From Syntrophaceae bacterium (GTDB lineage Bacteria > Desulfobacterota > Syntrophia > Syntrophales > UBA2192), in the NCBI GenBank assembly GCA_013177795.1, contig JABLXY010000002.1:372001-436000 (forward strand): DNA of 64,000 nucleotides, given 5' to 3'. Below the pieces are notes generated by a model that was not told the origin of the DNA, did not search any database, and worked only from the letters and a program-made list of their open reading frames with translations. A program made the translations under genes and the position numbers. Shown here piece by piece: positions 9,103 to 17,414 of this stretch. How positions within the stretch are numbered: position 1 is the stretch's first letter; each line of letters begins with the position of its first letter.

Positions 9103-9786
9103 TCAGAAGCTGCAGTGCCAGGCCAGGAAGGCGCCGCCGCTGCGCATCGGCGCGAGGGTGACGTTGTCGGGGGCGCCCTTAAGCCAATCCGGGGCCCAGT
9201 CCTGGGTCTTGAGGAAGCGGTAGCCCTGGAAGGCCGCGATGGCTGTTATCCCGATGGCGAAGCCCTGGGCCGTCGCCTCACTGGAGTAGTGCTCGATGCC
9301 CTGCAGGTCTCCTTGGTAGGAGGGGCCGCCGTTTTTGTTGGCGATGCGGAAGACCCAGTAATCGAGGGAGTAGAGGATGGGGTTCAGGACGTTCCACGCC
9401 ATCATCCCTCGGACGAATGCGTCGTTCTTGTCGATCCGGTCGACCTGAAGGATGACCTCCGAGGCGCCCAGCTGGGTGAGGAGCCCCGCCGAGTAGAGGG
9501 CGACGCCCTTCGCTCCGCTGTCGGCGTCCTCCGTGAAGGCGATGGGCTGGTTGTAGTTGCCCGCCTTCCAGCTCATGTGCGTGTTCGTCGCGGCCGCAAC
9601 CAGGGCGTGGGCCCCCTCGTGCATGAGCATGGACGAGGCGACGCCCGCGGCGAATTTCGCCACGGCCACTGCGGTCAGCCCGCCGCCCTCGGCGTGGAGG
9701 GGGACGGGAGCAAGAGGTACAAGGATGAGAATTGCGGCAAAGAAAGCCGCGATGCGAGCCGATCCGGTGTTTTTCTTCACGTTCAT
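9103..9786 (-). CDS. Secreted small zincin-like protein with HEGAH motif
   Basis: 227 residues from ATG 9786 (the frame stays open upstream but that sequence is not protein-like). A Sec signal peptide occupies about residues 1-32. A MLMHEGAHALVAA segment follows, with an HExxH zinc-binding motif at His56-Glu57-His60 in a hydrophobic helix, as in membrane M50-type or related gluzincin proteases. Further hydrophobic stretches are around FVRGMMAWNVLNPIL and FAIGITAIAAFQGYRF. Substrate and third zinc ligand are not identifiable. The downstream neighbour is convergent; upstream lies the IS1182-type element. A non-proteolytic membrane protein with a chance HExxH cannot be excluded. Confidence 0.7.
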   Translation of the reverse strand: MNVKKNTGSARIAAFFAAILILVPLAPVPLHAEGGGLTAVAVAKFAAGVASSMLMHEGAHALVAAATNTHMSWKAGNYNQPIAFTEDADSGAKGVALYSAGLLTQLGASEVILQVDRIDKNDAFVRGMMAWNVLNPILYSLDYWVFRIANKNGGPSYQGDLQGIEHYSSEATAQGFAIGITAIAAFQGYRFLKTQDWAPDWLKGAPDNVTLAPMRSGGAFLAWHCSF

Positions 9787-10025
9787 GGTCCTTGCGCAAC
9801 GGAAGGGGGCGCGCGGTTCACCGCACGCCGCAAGGACCTGCTGCCCTCCTTGGCGCGTCAGCCCAGACCAGGTCGAGTTCCGTCCCGTGAGTACTGCAGT
9901 CGAAGGATTCCCAGTTGAAAAATCGGTCGATCTGCGCCGAGACTTGACAACAGCAAGCCCCGTGCCAGCTGATGATGCGTCATCGCGAGCCACGGATCAC
10001 GACTCCGTCACTCCCTCTCCCCTCG

Positions 10026-11743
10026 GAGGCTGTGTCGCAATAGGGAGTAGGGGCTGAGTTCTTTGACAAAAAAATATCCGTAACGCACCTCGAAGGATCG
10101 CCAACCCCGGCCCGGTGTGCTAGAGTGCTCCGCGAAAGGAGATGCGCTCATGGCCTATCGAACCGGCGACCGTCTGCAACTGGGGCTGCTGCCCGCCAGC
10201 ATCGAGGACTACGTGTCCCCCGAGGACCCGGTACGGGCCTACGATGCCTTCGTGGAGGCCTTGGATCTGCCGCAACTGGGCATCGAGGTGGACCCCAACC
10301 AGGTCGGCAACGCCGCCTACGATCCGCGCGCGATGCTCAAGCTGCTGGTCTACGGCTACTCCTACGGGGTACGCAGTTCCCGCAAGCTCGAACGGGAGTG
10401 CCACCACAACCTGGCCTTTGTGTGGCTGATGGCCGGGCTGAGGCCCGACCACAAGACCATCGCGGAGTTTAGGCGCAACCACAAGGCGGCCCTCAAGCAG
10501 GTGCTCCGGCACTGCGCCCGGCTCTGCATCAAGCTCGACCTAATCGCGGGCAACGTGCTGTTTGTCGACGGCACAAAGATCCGGGCCAATGCCTCACGCT
10601 ACCGCAGCCATGACCGGGCCTGGTACGAGAAGAAGCTGGCCGATCTGGATCGGCGCATCGAGCAGCTGTTGCAGGACTGCGAGGCCATCGACCGCCGGGA
10701 GCGGCACATGGACTCGTACGTGGCGATGCGAAAGGACCTTGCCCAGACGAACACGCTCAAGGACCGGGTCCAGGAGGCCCTGCGGGGCTTCGAGGGAGGC
10801 AGCCACCGGCACGTCAACCTCACCGACCCGGACTGCGCCCTGATGAAGAGCGTCCAGGGCAGCCACGCGGCCTACAACGTCCAGTTGGTGGTGGATGACA
10901 AGCAGGGGCTTCTGCTGCAGGCCGATGCCGTCGAAGAGACCAGTGATGTCAACCAGTTCGCCCGGCAGATCGAGGCCGCCAACGCGCTGCTGGAGAGTCC
11001 CTGCGAGACGGCCTGCGCCGATGCCGGCTATGCCGACACGGCGGAGCTCGAGAAGATCGACCGCCAGGGGATCCGAGTGATCGTGCCTTCACAGCGGCAG
11101 GCGAGGAAAGAGCCGGAAAAGCCGTTCAGCAAAAGCCATTTTGCGTATGACCCAGAGCAAGATGACTACAGCTGCCCTGAAGGTCACAGGCTCCGGTATG
11201 AATCGACGGAAAAACGCACGGGCAAGCGGCACTACGTGATCACCGACGCGGCCATCTGCCACGCGTGCCGGCACTACGGGAGCTGCACCCAGGCGCGCAG
11301 GGGGCGCAAGATCATCCGGCTGCCCAACGAAGAGGTTAAGCTCAGGCTGGAGGCCCAGTACGAGGAGGCCGCCTCGCAGGCCGTCTACGAGAGGCGCAAA
11401 ACCCGGGCCGAGCATCCCTTCGGGCACATCAAGCGCAACCTCAAGGTCGATGCCTTCCTGCTACGGGGGCTCGAGGGGGCGCGAGCCGAGGTCTCGATGC
11501 TGGCCAGTTGCTTCAATGTGGCTCGCCTGATCTCGCTGCTCGGGGTCAACGGGCTCATCGAGAGGCTCCGGGCCCTCGGAAGGCCCTGCTTCGCACCGGC
11601 ATGAGGCTCAACGGCGCTCTTCAAAGGGCCCTGAACCATCAAAACCTGCCCGACAGACCGTGCGCGGATAGACGTTACGGATATTTTGTTGTCAAAGAAC
11701 GGGTAAACAACTCGTCCCCTCTTGACTGTTGCGACACAGCCTC
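10026..11743 (+). mobile_element. IS1182-family insertion sequence
   Basis: About 1.72 kb bounded by inverted repeats. The outer ends read GAGGCTGTGTCGCAA (10026) and its complement ending at 11743. An inner pair (GTTCTTTGACA...ATATCCGTAACG at about 10058-10085, complement at 11673-11700) is nearly perfect. One intact transposase gene lies inside. The flanks are the two arms of an interspersed hairpin repeat (CCCTCTCCCCTCG on the left, TCGCGGGAGAGGG on the right), so the element inserted into a palindrome, a target choice known for IS1182 relatives. A clean target duplication is not evident. Confidence 0.88.
10150..11604 (+). CDS. IS1182-family transposase
   Basis: 484 residues from ATG 10150, which has AAAGGA 10 bases upstream; an upstream in-frame extension to 10117 is less likely. 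The N-terminal part (MAYRTGDRLQLGLLPASIEDYV, then a DUF772-type helical region with HNLAFVWLMAGLRPDHKTIAEFR) and the catalytic core (FVDGTKIRANASRY; TCADAGYADTAELE) are typical of IS1182 transposases. The C-terminal part has a cysteine cluster (CPEGH, CHACRHYGSC) and the HPFGHIKRNL ending with the final acidic residue region. The frame is intact, so the element could be active. Confidence 0.93.
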   Translation: MAYRTGDRLQLGLLPASIEDYVSPEDPVRAYDAFVEALDLPQLGIEVDPNQVGNAAYDPRAMLKLLVYGYSYGVRSSRKLERECHHNLAFVWLMAGLRPDHKTIAEFRRNHKAALKQVLRHCARLCIKLDLIAGNVLFVDGTKIRANASRYRSHDRAWYEKKLADLDRRIEQLLQDCEAIDRRERHMDSYVAMRKDLAQTNTLKDRVQEALRGFEGGSHRHVNLTDPDCALMKSVQGSHAAYNVQLVVDDKQGLLLQADAVEETSDVNQFARQIEAANALLESPCETACADAGYADTAELEKIDRQGIRVIVPSQRQARKEPEKPFSKSHFAYDPEQDDYSCPEGHRLRYESTEKRTGKRHYVITDAAICHACRHYGSCTQARRGRKIIRLPNEEVKLRLEAQYEEAASQAVYERRKTRAEHPFGHIKRNLKVDAFLLRGLEGARAEVSMLASCFNVARLISLLGVNGLIERLRALGRPCFAPA

Positions 11744-11774
11744 TCGCGGGAGAGGGAAGGGGTGAGGGGGCACC
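11744..11774. repeat. Right half of the interspersed hairpin repeat split by the IS (copy B)
   Basis: TCGCGGGAGAGGG followed by AAGGGGTGAGGGGG matches the right arm and tail of the copy at 178-214. The left arm lies at about 10012-10025. Joining the two flanks restores a CCCTCTCCC/GGGAGAGGG hairpin. Confidence 0.6.
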
Positions 11775-11838
11775 GGGGTTGACTCGGGGAGTCGATTCGG
11801 CTACCCTCTGCCGAAAACAGCTGCAGAAGGGATTCGCA

Positions 11839-13080
11839 ATGATCAAGGTACAGGAGGCCCTGAAGACCATACTCGAGGGGATTCATCCCCTCGGGTGCGA
11901 GAAGGTCCCCATCACCTCGGCCCTCGGCTGCGTCCTCGGCGAGGACATCGTCTCGGACCGCACCATTCCGCCGCTGGCCAACTCGGCCATGGACGGCTAC
12001 GCCGTCATCGCCGCCGACACGGCCTTTGCGAGCAAGTCAAAGCCCGCCGTCCTCGACGTCCTGGAGGACATACCCGCGGGCAGGGTGGCTACGCAGCCCG
12101 TCAGGAAGGGGCAGGCGATCCGGATCATGACGGGCGCGCCCCTGCCCGAGGGGGCCGATGCCGTCGTGCGGGTGGAGGACACGGAGGCCGAGGGAGGCAG
12201 GGTGAAAATCTTCGTTTCCGCGGCACCGGGCCTCGACATCCGCGAGGCGGGGGAGGACGTGAAGGCGGGCGAGCTCGTCATCCCGAAGGGGAGCGTCATC
12301 CGCCCCGCCGAGATCGGCATGCTCGCGGCGCTGGGCCGCTCTTACGTGTCCGTCCACCAGCGGCCCGTCGTGGCCGTTGTCTCCACGGGCGACGAACTCG
12401 TCGAGGTCGACGAAACGCCCGGCCCGGGCAAGATCGTCAACAGCAACGGCTACTCGCTGGCGGCATTGGTCCTGGAGGCCGGGGGGATGCCCCTTCAGGT
12501 GGGCATTGCCCGGGACAACCGGGAGGACCTGCTCGCAAAGTTCCGCACGGCCGCGCGGGCCGACATCGTGATTTCCTCGGGCGGGGTCTCCGTGGGGGAC
12601 TACGACCTCGTCAAGGACATCATGGCCGAGATCGGCAGCCGCATTCAGTTCTGGCGCGTGGCCATGCGGCCGGGCCGCCCGCTGGCCTTCGGCCTGCTGG
12701 AGGGAAAGCCCCTCTTCGGCCTGCCGGGCAATCCCGTGTCGTCCATGGTGTCCTTCGAGCAGTTCATCCGCCCCGCGATCCTCAAGATGCGGGGATACAA
12801 AAATCTCTTCCGGAAGTCGGTGCGTGCCGAGATGACCGGGGGCTACGAGAAGAAAAGGGGGCTCACGTATTTCCTGCGGGCCCGCGTCGAGCAGAGCGGC
12901 GGCAAGTACGTCGCGGCCCTCACGGGCGAGCAGGGCTCGGGGATCCTCAAGTCCATGGTGCTCGCCAACGGCCTCGTCGTGCTGCCCGAGGATGTCGCAT
13001 CAGTCAAACCGGGCGACGAGGTGGCCGTCCAGCTGCTGGACGGCTCCCTCAACACGACGGCAGGGCCGGAATATCTTTAA
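11839..13080 (+). CDS. moeA: Molybdopterin molybdenumtransferase MoeA
   Basis: 413 residues. MoeA inserts molybdate into adenylylated molybdopterin. Domain I opening (IKVQEALKTIL), the PPLANSAMDGYAV signature, RIMTGAPLPEGADAVVRVED, the VVSTGDELVE loop, the MoCF-binding SSGGVSVGDYDLVKD motif and GLPGNPVSSMVSFEQFI are all present, followed by the C-terminal beta domain. ATG 11839 is chosen because AGAAGG lies 8 bases upstream and the protein then starts like the family; the open frame reads back into the IS end, which is not coding. No other cofactor genes are adjacent. The IS lies directly upstream and may have changed its promoter. Confidence 0.96.
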   Translation: MIKVQEALKTILEGIHPLGCEKVPITSALGCVLGEDIVSDRTIPPLANSAMDGYAVIAADTAFASKSKPAVLDVLEDIPAGRVATQPVRKGQAIRIMTGAPLPEGADAVVRVEDTEAEGGRVKIFVSAAPGLDIREAGEDVKAGELVIPKGSVIRPAEIGMLAALGRSYVSVHQRPVVAVVSTGDELVEVDETPGPGKIVNSNGYSLAALVLEAGGMPLQVGIARDNREDLLAKFRTAARADIVISSGGVSVGDYDLVKDIMAEIGSRIQFWRVAMRPGRPLAFGLLEGKPLFGLPGNPVSSMVSFEQFIRPAILKMRGYKNLFRKSVRAEMTGGYEKKRGLTYFLRARVEQSGGKYVAALTGEQGSGILKSMVLANGLVVLPEDVASVKPGDEVAVQLLDGSLNTTAGPEYL

Positions 13081-13102
13081 AGGGACTCCGCCGCGCAACT
13101 CC

Positions 13103-14173
13103 TCATTCGGTCAGGGCGCGCTCGCCGCGATGTGCCGAGAGCATGTCAGAGAGCACGACAGGGGCATACAAGAGACCTAGCGGCAAGAGATTGCAGTAAA
13201 GCAGACCCCAGTAGGCATTGTTGTTTCGCCCGACAAAGAGGAAGAGCAGAATGTAGGCCGCTATCGTCAGCCCCACCCTCCTCCCAAGCGCGTCCCGCCA
13301 CGCCGGAAACCCGAGTAGTGCAAGCGGAGCAAGCACGGCGGTACACCAGGATGGTAAGATGAAAAGAAACGGCTGCACTTGAATCGTTGCCAGGACGTAA
13401 TTCCAGCCGCTCAATGCAAGCCATTGTGTGAAATTCAGGTTCGCATCGCTGCGGGTCAGAGCATGGACCTGGCTGGCATGGATGGTCATCACGGAAAAAA
13501 ATGCAAGAGCCCCCAGCAGCCAGGATAGAGCTTCTCTTCGGTTGCGATCCGCAAGAGACGCAAAAAACATGACCGCCACGAAAGGAAGCGCAAGTTCTCG
13601 AATAAACAAAGCTGCGATCCCCGCCGTCAGCGAGAGTCTCCGCCATCCATTCCCGTGGGCGAACAGGGAAATGGAGATCAGAATGCCCGCCCATAATTCA
13701 TGCATGACGAAAATGATCGCAATGAAGCTGTACACGGCCGATCCTGCCAACGGAATCACGCCAAGGGCGACTCGCGGAAACGACATCCGCTTCGTTGCGG
13801 CATCCACCCACAGCCATAAGGAGAAGAATGACAGGAGGATGACGATAACCCGCCCTGCCTCCGGAGAGGGCAGTGCGCCGAGCAATGTGGCGAGAAACGG
13901 GAGCCGCCAGTTGAACACGCTGTCCGTGGCATACCCCCGCGTTTGAAGCTCCTGCCGGGCAGCCTGATAGTATCCTTCACCGGCGTGAATTCTCTGCGCA
14001 ATGGCATAATAGCAGCGCAGATCCTCTCCGCTTCGGTGTGTTTGCTGAAAGTCCCCAATCCGAAACGAGAAGATGCCATAGAGGATCAAGCCGACAACGG
14101 CTGACAAAATCGCATAGTTCCGCAATGGCTGTGCCGTCACGCGTGAGTTGCCGGGAAGGGAAGTTGTTTGCAT
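13103..14173 (-). CDS. Polytopic membrane protein, GT87/GT-C glycosyltransferase-like
   Basis: 356 residues from ATG 14173. About nine to ten hydrophobic helices are visible. A first helix (about 20-40) is followed by a short loop containing GEDLRCYYAIAQRIHAGEGYY. An acidic residue pair after the first helix, followed by alternating membrane helices, is the pattern of GT-C enzymes that use polyprenyl-phosphate sugars (GT87/DUF2029-like). It ends with a cytoplasmic HRGERALTE tail. It lies 46 bases downstream of the DUF362 gene on the same strand, suggesting one operon with it and the toroid gene. Substrate is unknown, and a non-enzymatic membrane protein is possible. Confidence 0.65.
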   Translation of the reverse strand: MQTTSLPGNSRVTAQPLRNYAILSAVVGLILYGIFSFRIGDFQQTHRSGEDLRCYYAIAQRIHAGEGYYQAARQELQTRGYATDSVFNWRLPFLATLLGALPSPEAGRVIVILLSFFSLWLWVDAATKRMSFPRVALGVIPLAGSAVYSFIAIIFVMHELWAGILISISLFAHGNGWRRLSLTAGIAALFIRELALPFVAVMFFASLADRNRREALSWLLGALAFFSVMTIHASQVHALTRSDANLNFTQWLALSGWNYVLATIQVQPFLFILPSWCTAVLAPLALLGFPAWRDALGRRVGLTIAAYILLFLFVGRNNNAYWGLLYCNLLPLGLLYAPVVLSDMLSAHRGERALTE

Positions 14174-14219
14174 GCTGACCCTGCCTAACGGCCGTTGGAG
14201 ATCACAGCCCTGACGGATA

Positions 14220-15275
14220 CTACCGACGCAATCGCAGGCCGCGATGGGCGGGAATCTTCTGAAGGAGGTCGAAATCTGAGCTGACCGAGTCGATGGGTTC
14301 CCCCCGCTGCCGGATGTTTTCTTCCCGGATGGCGCCGAGACGGCCTGATGAATCGGCAAGATAGTCCACCCGCCCCGGATCGATGCCCATGACGCGGCTG
14401 CAGGTCGCGTCCACAGCGGGGAAGTTGCGGCCCATGACGATCACCCCCGCCGCTTTTGGCGTACCCATGATCGGGCCGTCCCCCTCCATTCCCACGATCC
14501 CGTCGACGATGGCAAAATGTGGCTTGACCGTTGCGTTGATGTCGAAAATGCAGTTTTCGATTCCTGCATGGTGCAGAATGTTTTTCGGCCAGCCGTAGAA
14601 CGAACCCGGCATGAGACCGAAAAGATTCTTCATGGAAAGGGTCACGCCTGCCCAGTGGTGGGTTTTGAGTTTCGCCATGGAAACGACCCAATCCGCTTTT
14701 CGCAGGGTCAAAGGCAGTGTCAGGGTATTGAGACGGCTGCGTCCGCCCGCATTCGGTACCGTGTAGACGTCGTCGTAGTTGAGATCGACGAAGGGGATGC
14801 GTTCCGCGACCAGGACGTCCGCCATTCCCGACTCCTCGAGCAGTCGCAGGGTGTCGCGGCAGTGCCCCGACCCCTCCCCGACGAGGACGTGAGAAGCTCC
14901 GAGACTGCGGAAGGCATCGGCCGCTGCGCGGATGACCATCGGGTGCGTGTTGATGTGGGGGGCGTCAGCCCTCGTTTCCACCAGGTTCGGCTTGAGCAAA
15001 ATGGTTTTTCCCTTGATCTCGCCGGAACCGACACCGAGCTCCCTGAAACCGGAAAGGATCGCGGAGCGAATATCGGCACCGTAGTGGGGAACCTTTGCGA
15101 TGAACGCTTCCGAGGCGGATTCGGTCCGGATGCAGGCTTGAAACAGCGGCAGGGAGAGCAGCGTGATGAGGCCGCGGGGAAGCAGGCGGAAGACAAGCTC
15201 ACGCCTGGTGATCCTGCTTGATCTGATGGTTTCGAGAGCGGCAGCGAACGGAGTTTGCCAGTCACGATAACGCAT
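14220..15275 (-). CDS. Exported DUF362 family protein
   Basis: 351 residues. The N-terminus carries a TRRELVFRLL twin-arginine-like motif (about residues 23-32) followed by a hydrophobic stretch ending LFQAC, consistent with Tat export and possible membrane or lipid anchoring. The rest is a DUF362 domain: KTILLKPNLVE, HPMVIRAAADAFRSLGASHVLVGEGSG, KADWVVSMAKLKTHHWAGVTLSMKNLFGLMPG and AIVDGIVGMEGDGPI. The family is common in anaerobes and sometimes fused to ferredoxin domains; no CxxC cluster motif is present here. The gene overlaps the upstream toroid gene by 14 bases, so the two are translationally coupled. Confidence 0.85.
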   Translation of the reverse strand: MRYRDWQTPFAAALETIRSSRITRRELVFRLLPRGLITLLSLPLFQACIRTESASEAFIAKVPHYGADIRSAILSGFRELGVGSGEIKGKTILLKPNLVETRADAPHINTHPMVIRAAADAFRSLGASHVLVGEGSGHCRDTLRLLEESGMADVLVAERIPFVDLNYDDVYTVPNAGGRSRLNTLTLPLTLRKADWVVSMAKLKTHHWAGVTLSMKNLFGLMPGSFYGWPKNILHHAGIENCIFDINATVKPHFAIVDGIVGMEGDGPIMGTPKAAGVIVMGRNFPAVDATCSRVMGIDPGRVDYLADSSGRLGAIREENIRQRGEPIDSVSSDFDLLQKIPAHRGLRLRR

Positions 15276-16170
15276 GGATCAGTCCCCCGTCCGCCTTCCG
15301 TGCGATGATCATCAGACCGATCATCGGCGTGTCATAGGTTCCGTAGCGGTCCTGCCGCCTGAGGCACCGGTCGATGAGGTTGTTTGCATCGACCGTGCGT
15401 TCCCCCCATGCCGACAGCCCCAAAATGGCCCATCCAAGGCTGAGAGGGGTTTGCAGCGTCCTTACGGACTCTTTCAGCAGCGCAATGCTGCGAGAGACGC
15501 TCTGCCTGTCCGTCAATCCCGAAAGCGCCGAAAGGGCCAGCCCGGTGCTTTCCGGCATCGAGGCCAGTTCCGTGCCAAATACCGTGGTGTTCCCGTAGTT
15601 CCAACCGCCCCGTGACAATTGCCGGTCTAGAAGGAGCCGAGTTCCCTCTGATACCCTTTCATGGCCGCTGTACCCTGCAAATCGCAGAGCCATGATTGAC
15701 AGTGCCGTGGGTTCGACCCACGAATGGGTCTCCTCAGTCCAACCCCAGCCCCGAATGGACGTGTCGTGTCCGCCAGGGCTTTGGGGGTCCCGCTTGAAGT
15801 GGGTTCCCGAGGTTTTCAGCAGGAAAGACACGGCTCGTGACACTCTCGGAGCGAACTCGGGGTTTCGGTGCCACGCCATGATGGCCAAAGGTGTGGGCCA
15901 GTAAACATCCGGGTGCTCGGGAGAAAGCGCAAGGCGCCCATCCTTCATCTGGCTTTCGCCCAGGCGATGCATGGCGGCATGAAGGCGCTGCGAATCAATC
16001 CCGCACATGCGGAGGGCCAGAATAGCCCATGATGTGGCATCAGGGCGATATTCGCCGCCCGGGCGGGCGGCAAACCCGCCTTCTGGAAGACTTCGTGTCC
16101 AGATCTCATCCAGAATTCTGTCGCTTTTGGTGTCTGCCATGGGCGTTTGTCGATGCGCATCTATCTCCAT
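15262..16170 (-). CDS. Prenyltransferase/squalene-cyclase-type repeat (alpha-toroid) protein
   Basis: 302 residues with no signal peptide. It contains repeated QW-like and toroid motifs: WTRSLPEGGFAARPGGEYRPDATSWAILAL pattern near the start, GWGWTEETHSWVEPTALSIMAL (about 143-164), and QLSRGGWNYGN with SMPESTGLALSAL. These mark the alpha/alpha-toroid fold of squalene-hopene cyclases and prenyltransferase beta subunits, but at 300 residues it is about half of a cyclase and lacks the DxDD catalytic motif. It is probably a binding or partner protein. It is the first gene of the three-gene minus-strand cluster. ATG 16170 is listed; ATG 16140 is an alternative. Confidence 0.75.
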   Translation of the reverse strand: MEIDAHRQTPMADTKSDRILDEIWTRSLPEGGFAARPGGEYRPDATSWAILALRMCGIDSQRLHAAMHRLGESQMKDGRLALSPEHPDVYWPTPLAIMAWHRNPEFAPRVSRAVSFLLKTSGTHFKRDPQSPGGHDTSIRGWGWTEETHSWVEPTALSIMALRFAGYSGHERVSEGTRLLLDRQLSRGGWNYGNTTVFGTELASMPESTGLALSALSGLTDRQSVSRSIALLKESVRTLQTPLSLGWAILGLSAWGERTVDANNLIDRCLRRQDRYGTYDTPMIGLMIIARKADGGLIHALS

Positions 16171-17414
16171 GTGCAATTTTAATGCTCGCTCTTTCCGCAG
16201 TCCACAAGATCGCCTGCTACAGAGGGATGCCGCTGCGGTTAGCGCGGTTGCAGGGGGTTGTCCCTCTCACGGTTCACAGCCATGATGGAACGCGCTCACC
16301 GGGCGATCGGTTATGAGTTTCCTCGCCGGGACCTCGAATGAACTTTCATCTGGCCCGGATGTCTGTTAATCGTGTACTCTGCGCAACGTCAAAATGTCCT
16401 CTCAAGTGTCGGTAAATATTACACATATTAAAATTGAAATACCCTCAAGCAGTTATTGCTTTTTCATCTTGGTTGCCCGGCCGCGCTGCCTGCTCACTGT
16501 CAGATATCTTTACAATTTTCAATAAGCAAGTGGGAAAGGGAGAGACAGCGCTTCGTGCAATAATCCCTTTCCGCAAAAAGACTTCAACCGAATTAACCTG
16601 CGCCGCGATGTGGTGGTACGCAAGTTGCTGTTTGTCAACCTCCAATACAAATGAAATCAGCGTATGTGAATAAGTTTCCAGGACAAAGGTTTAAAGTGTT
16701 GCAATAGTTGAAAAAGGTTTGATTTTCTCTATCGACGATAAACCGACGGAGTGAGTCCCCCCTCCTCTCCCTCCTTTCGGCCCGTGAAAAAGATCGCCAG
16801 CTGCGATCACAGACACGGGCACGTTCAGAAGTTCCCATTTTTTTCCATAAGTAGTGTTTGAGAACGCTTCTGGCTGTCTGTATTCAATTTACGTAAGTAT
16901 AGTTTGTTGACCCCTCAAAAAATGAATGTGGCGCCTGGATAGCACCAACAAATTTTGTAGGTACATGACAAAACCCTGCGTGGGCGGGCTTTCTATCGAA
17001 TGATCGGAAAAAAACTTTACAAAAAATATTTTGTTTGAAAGTCACGGGCTTCGTGTCGATTCGTTGCATCAGCGGCAGATAGCGGCATGCTTGTTCGGCA
17101 TTTCTGGAACGGCTTATGCTCTTGTCTTTGGCATCGGGATGCAAGATCCCTACGGTCCAGAAGGAGAGCAGCAGCATCCGGGCTGCACAATGGGGGGGCC
17201 GTAAACTCAACTGTAGAAGTGGTGCCGCAGGCCCGGCAGTCACGTCTTGCGGCACAGGAAACAAAAGGCCGGAATCGGGGATTTGCGGTCGATGGGCAGG
17301 TTTGCACTTGCGGCAGACAAGACATGAAATGAAAACAGAAAGTCGAAAGAAAGGGGGGACGACAGAACCCAACAAGAGGAAAAACCGAATAGCAAGAGAA
17401 CGGAAGCAAGATTC
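16171..17414. other. Gene-poor, AT-richer stretch with no supported gene
   Basis: About 1.24 kb between the toroid gene and the second IS. Composition falls well below the rest of the window in GC, especially 16320-16720 and 16840-17060. Short open frames on both strands have no ribosome-binding site or recognisable domain. A cysteine-containing minus-strand frame around 17150-17310 (CAARRDCRACG) could be a decayed zinc-ribbon remnant, but its frame is not supported elsewhere. It probably contains the promoter of the minus-strand cluster and old mobile-element debris. Confidence 0.5.

Noticed and set aside
17017-17409. Cysteine-containing minus-strand frame as a zinc-ribbon gene or IS relic
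   Set aside because: CAARRDCRACG looks ribbon-like but the rest does not match a transposase, and there is no start signal; kept only as a possible remnant.
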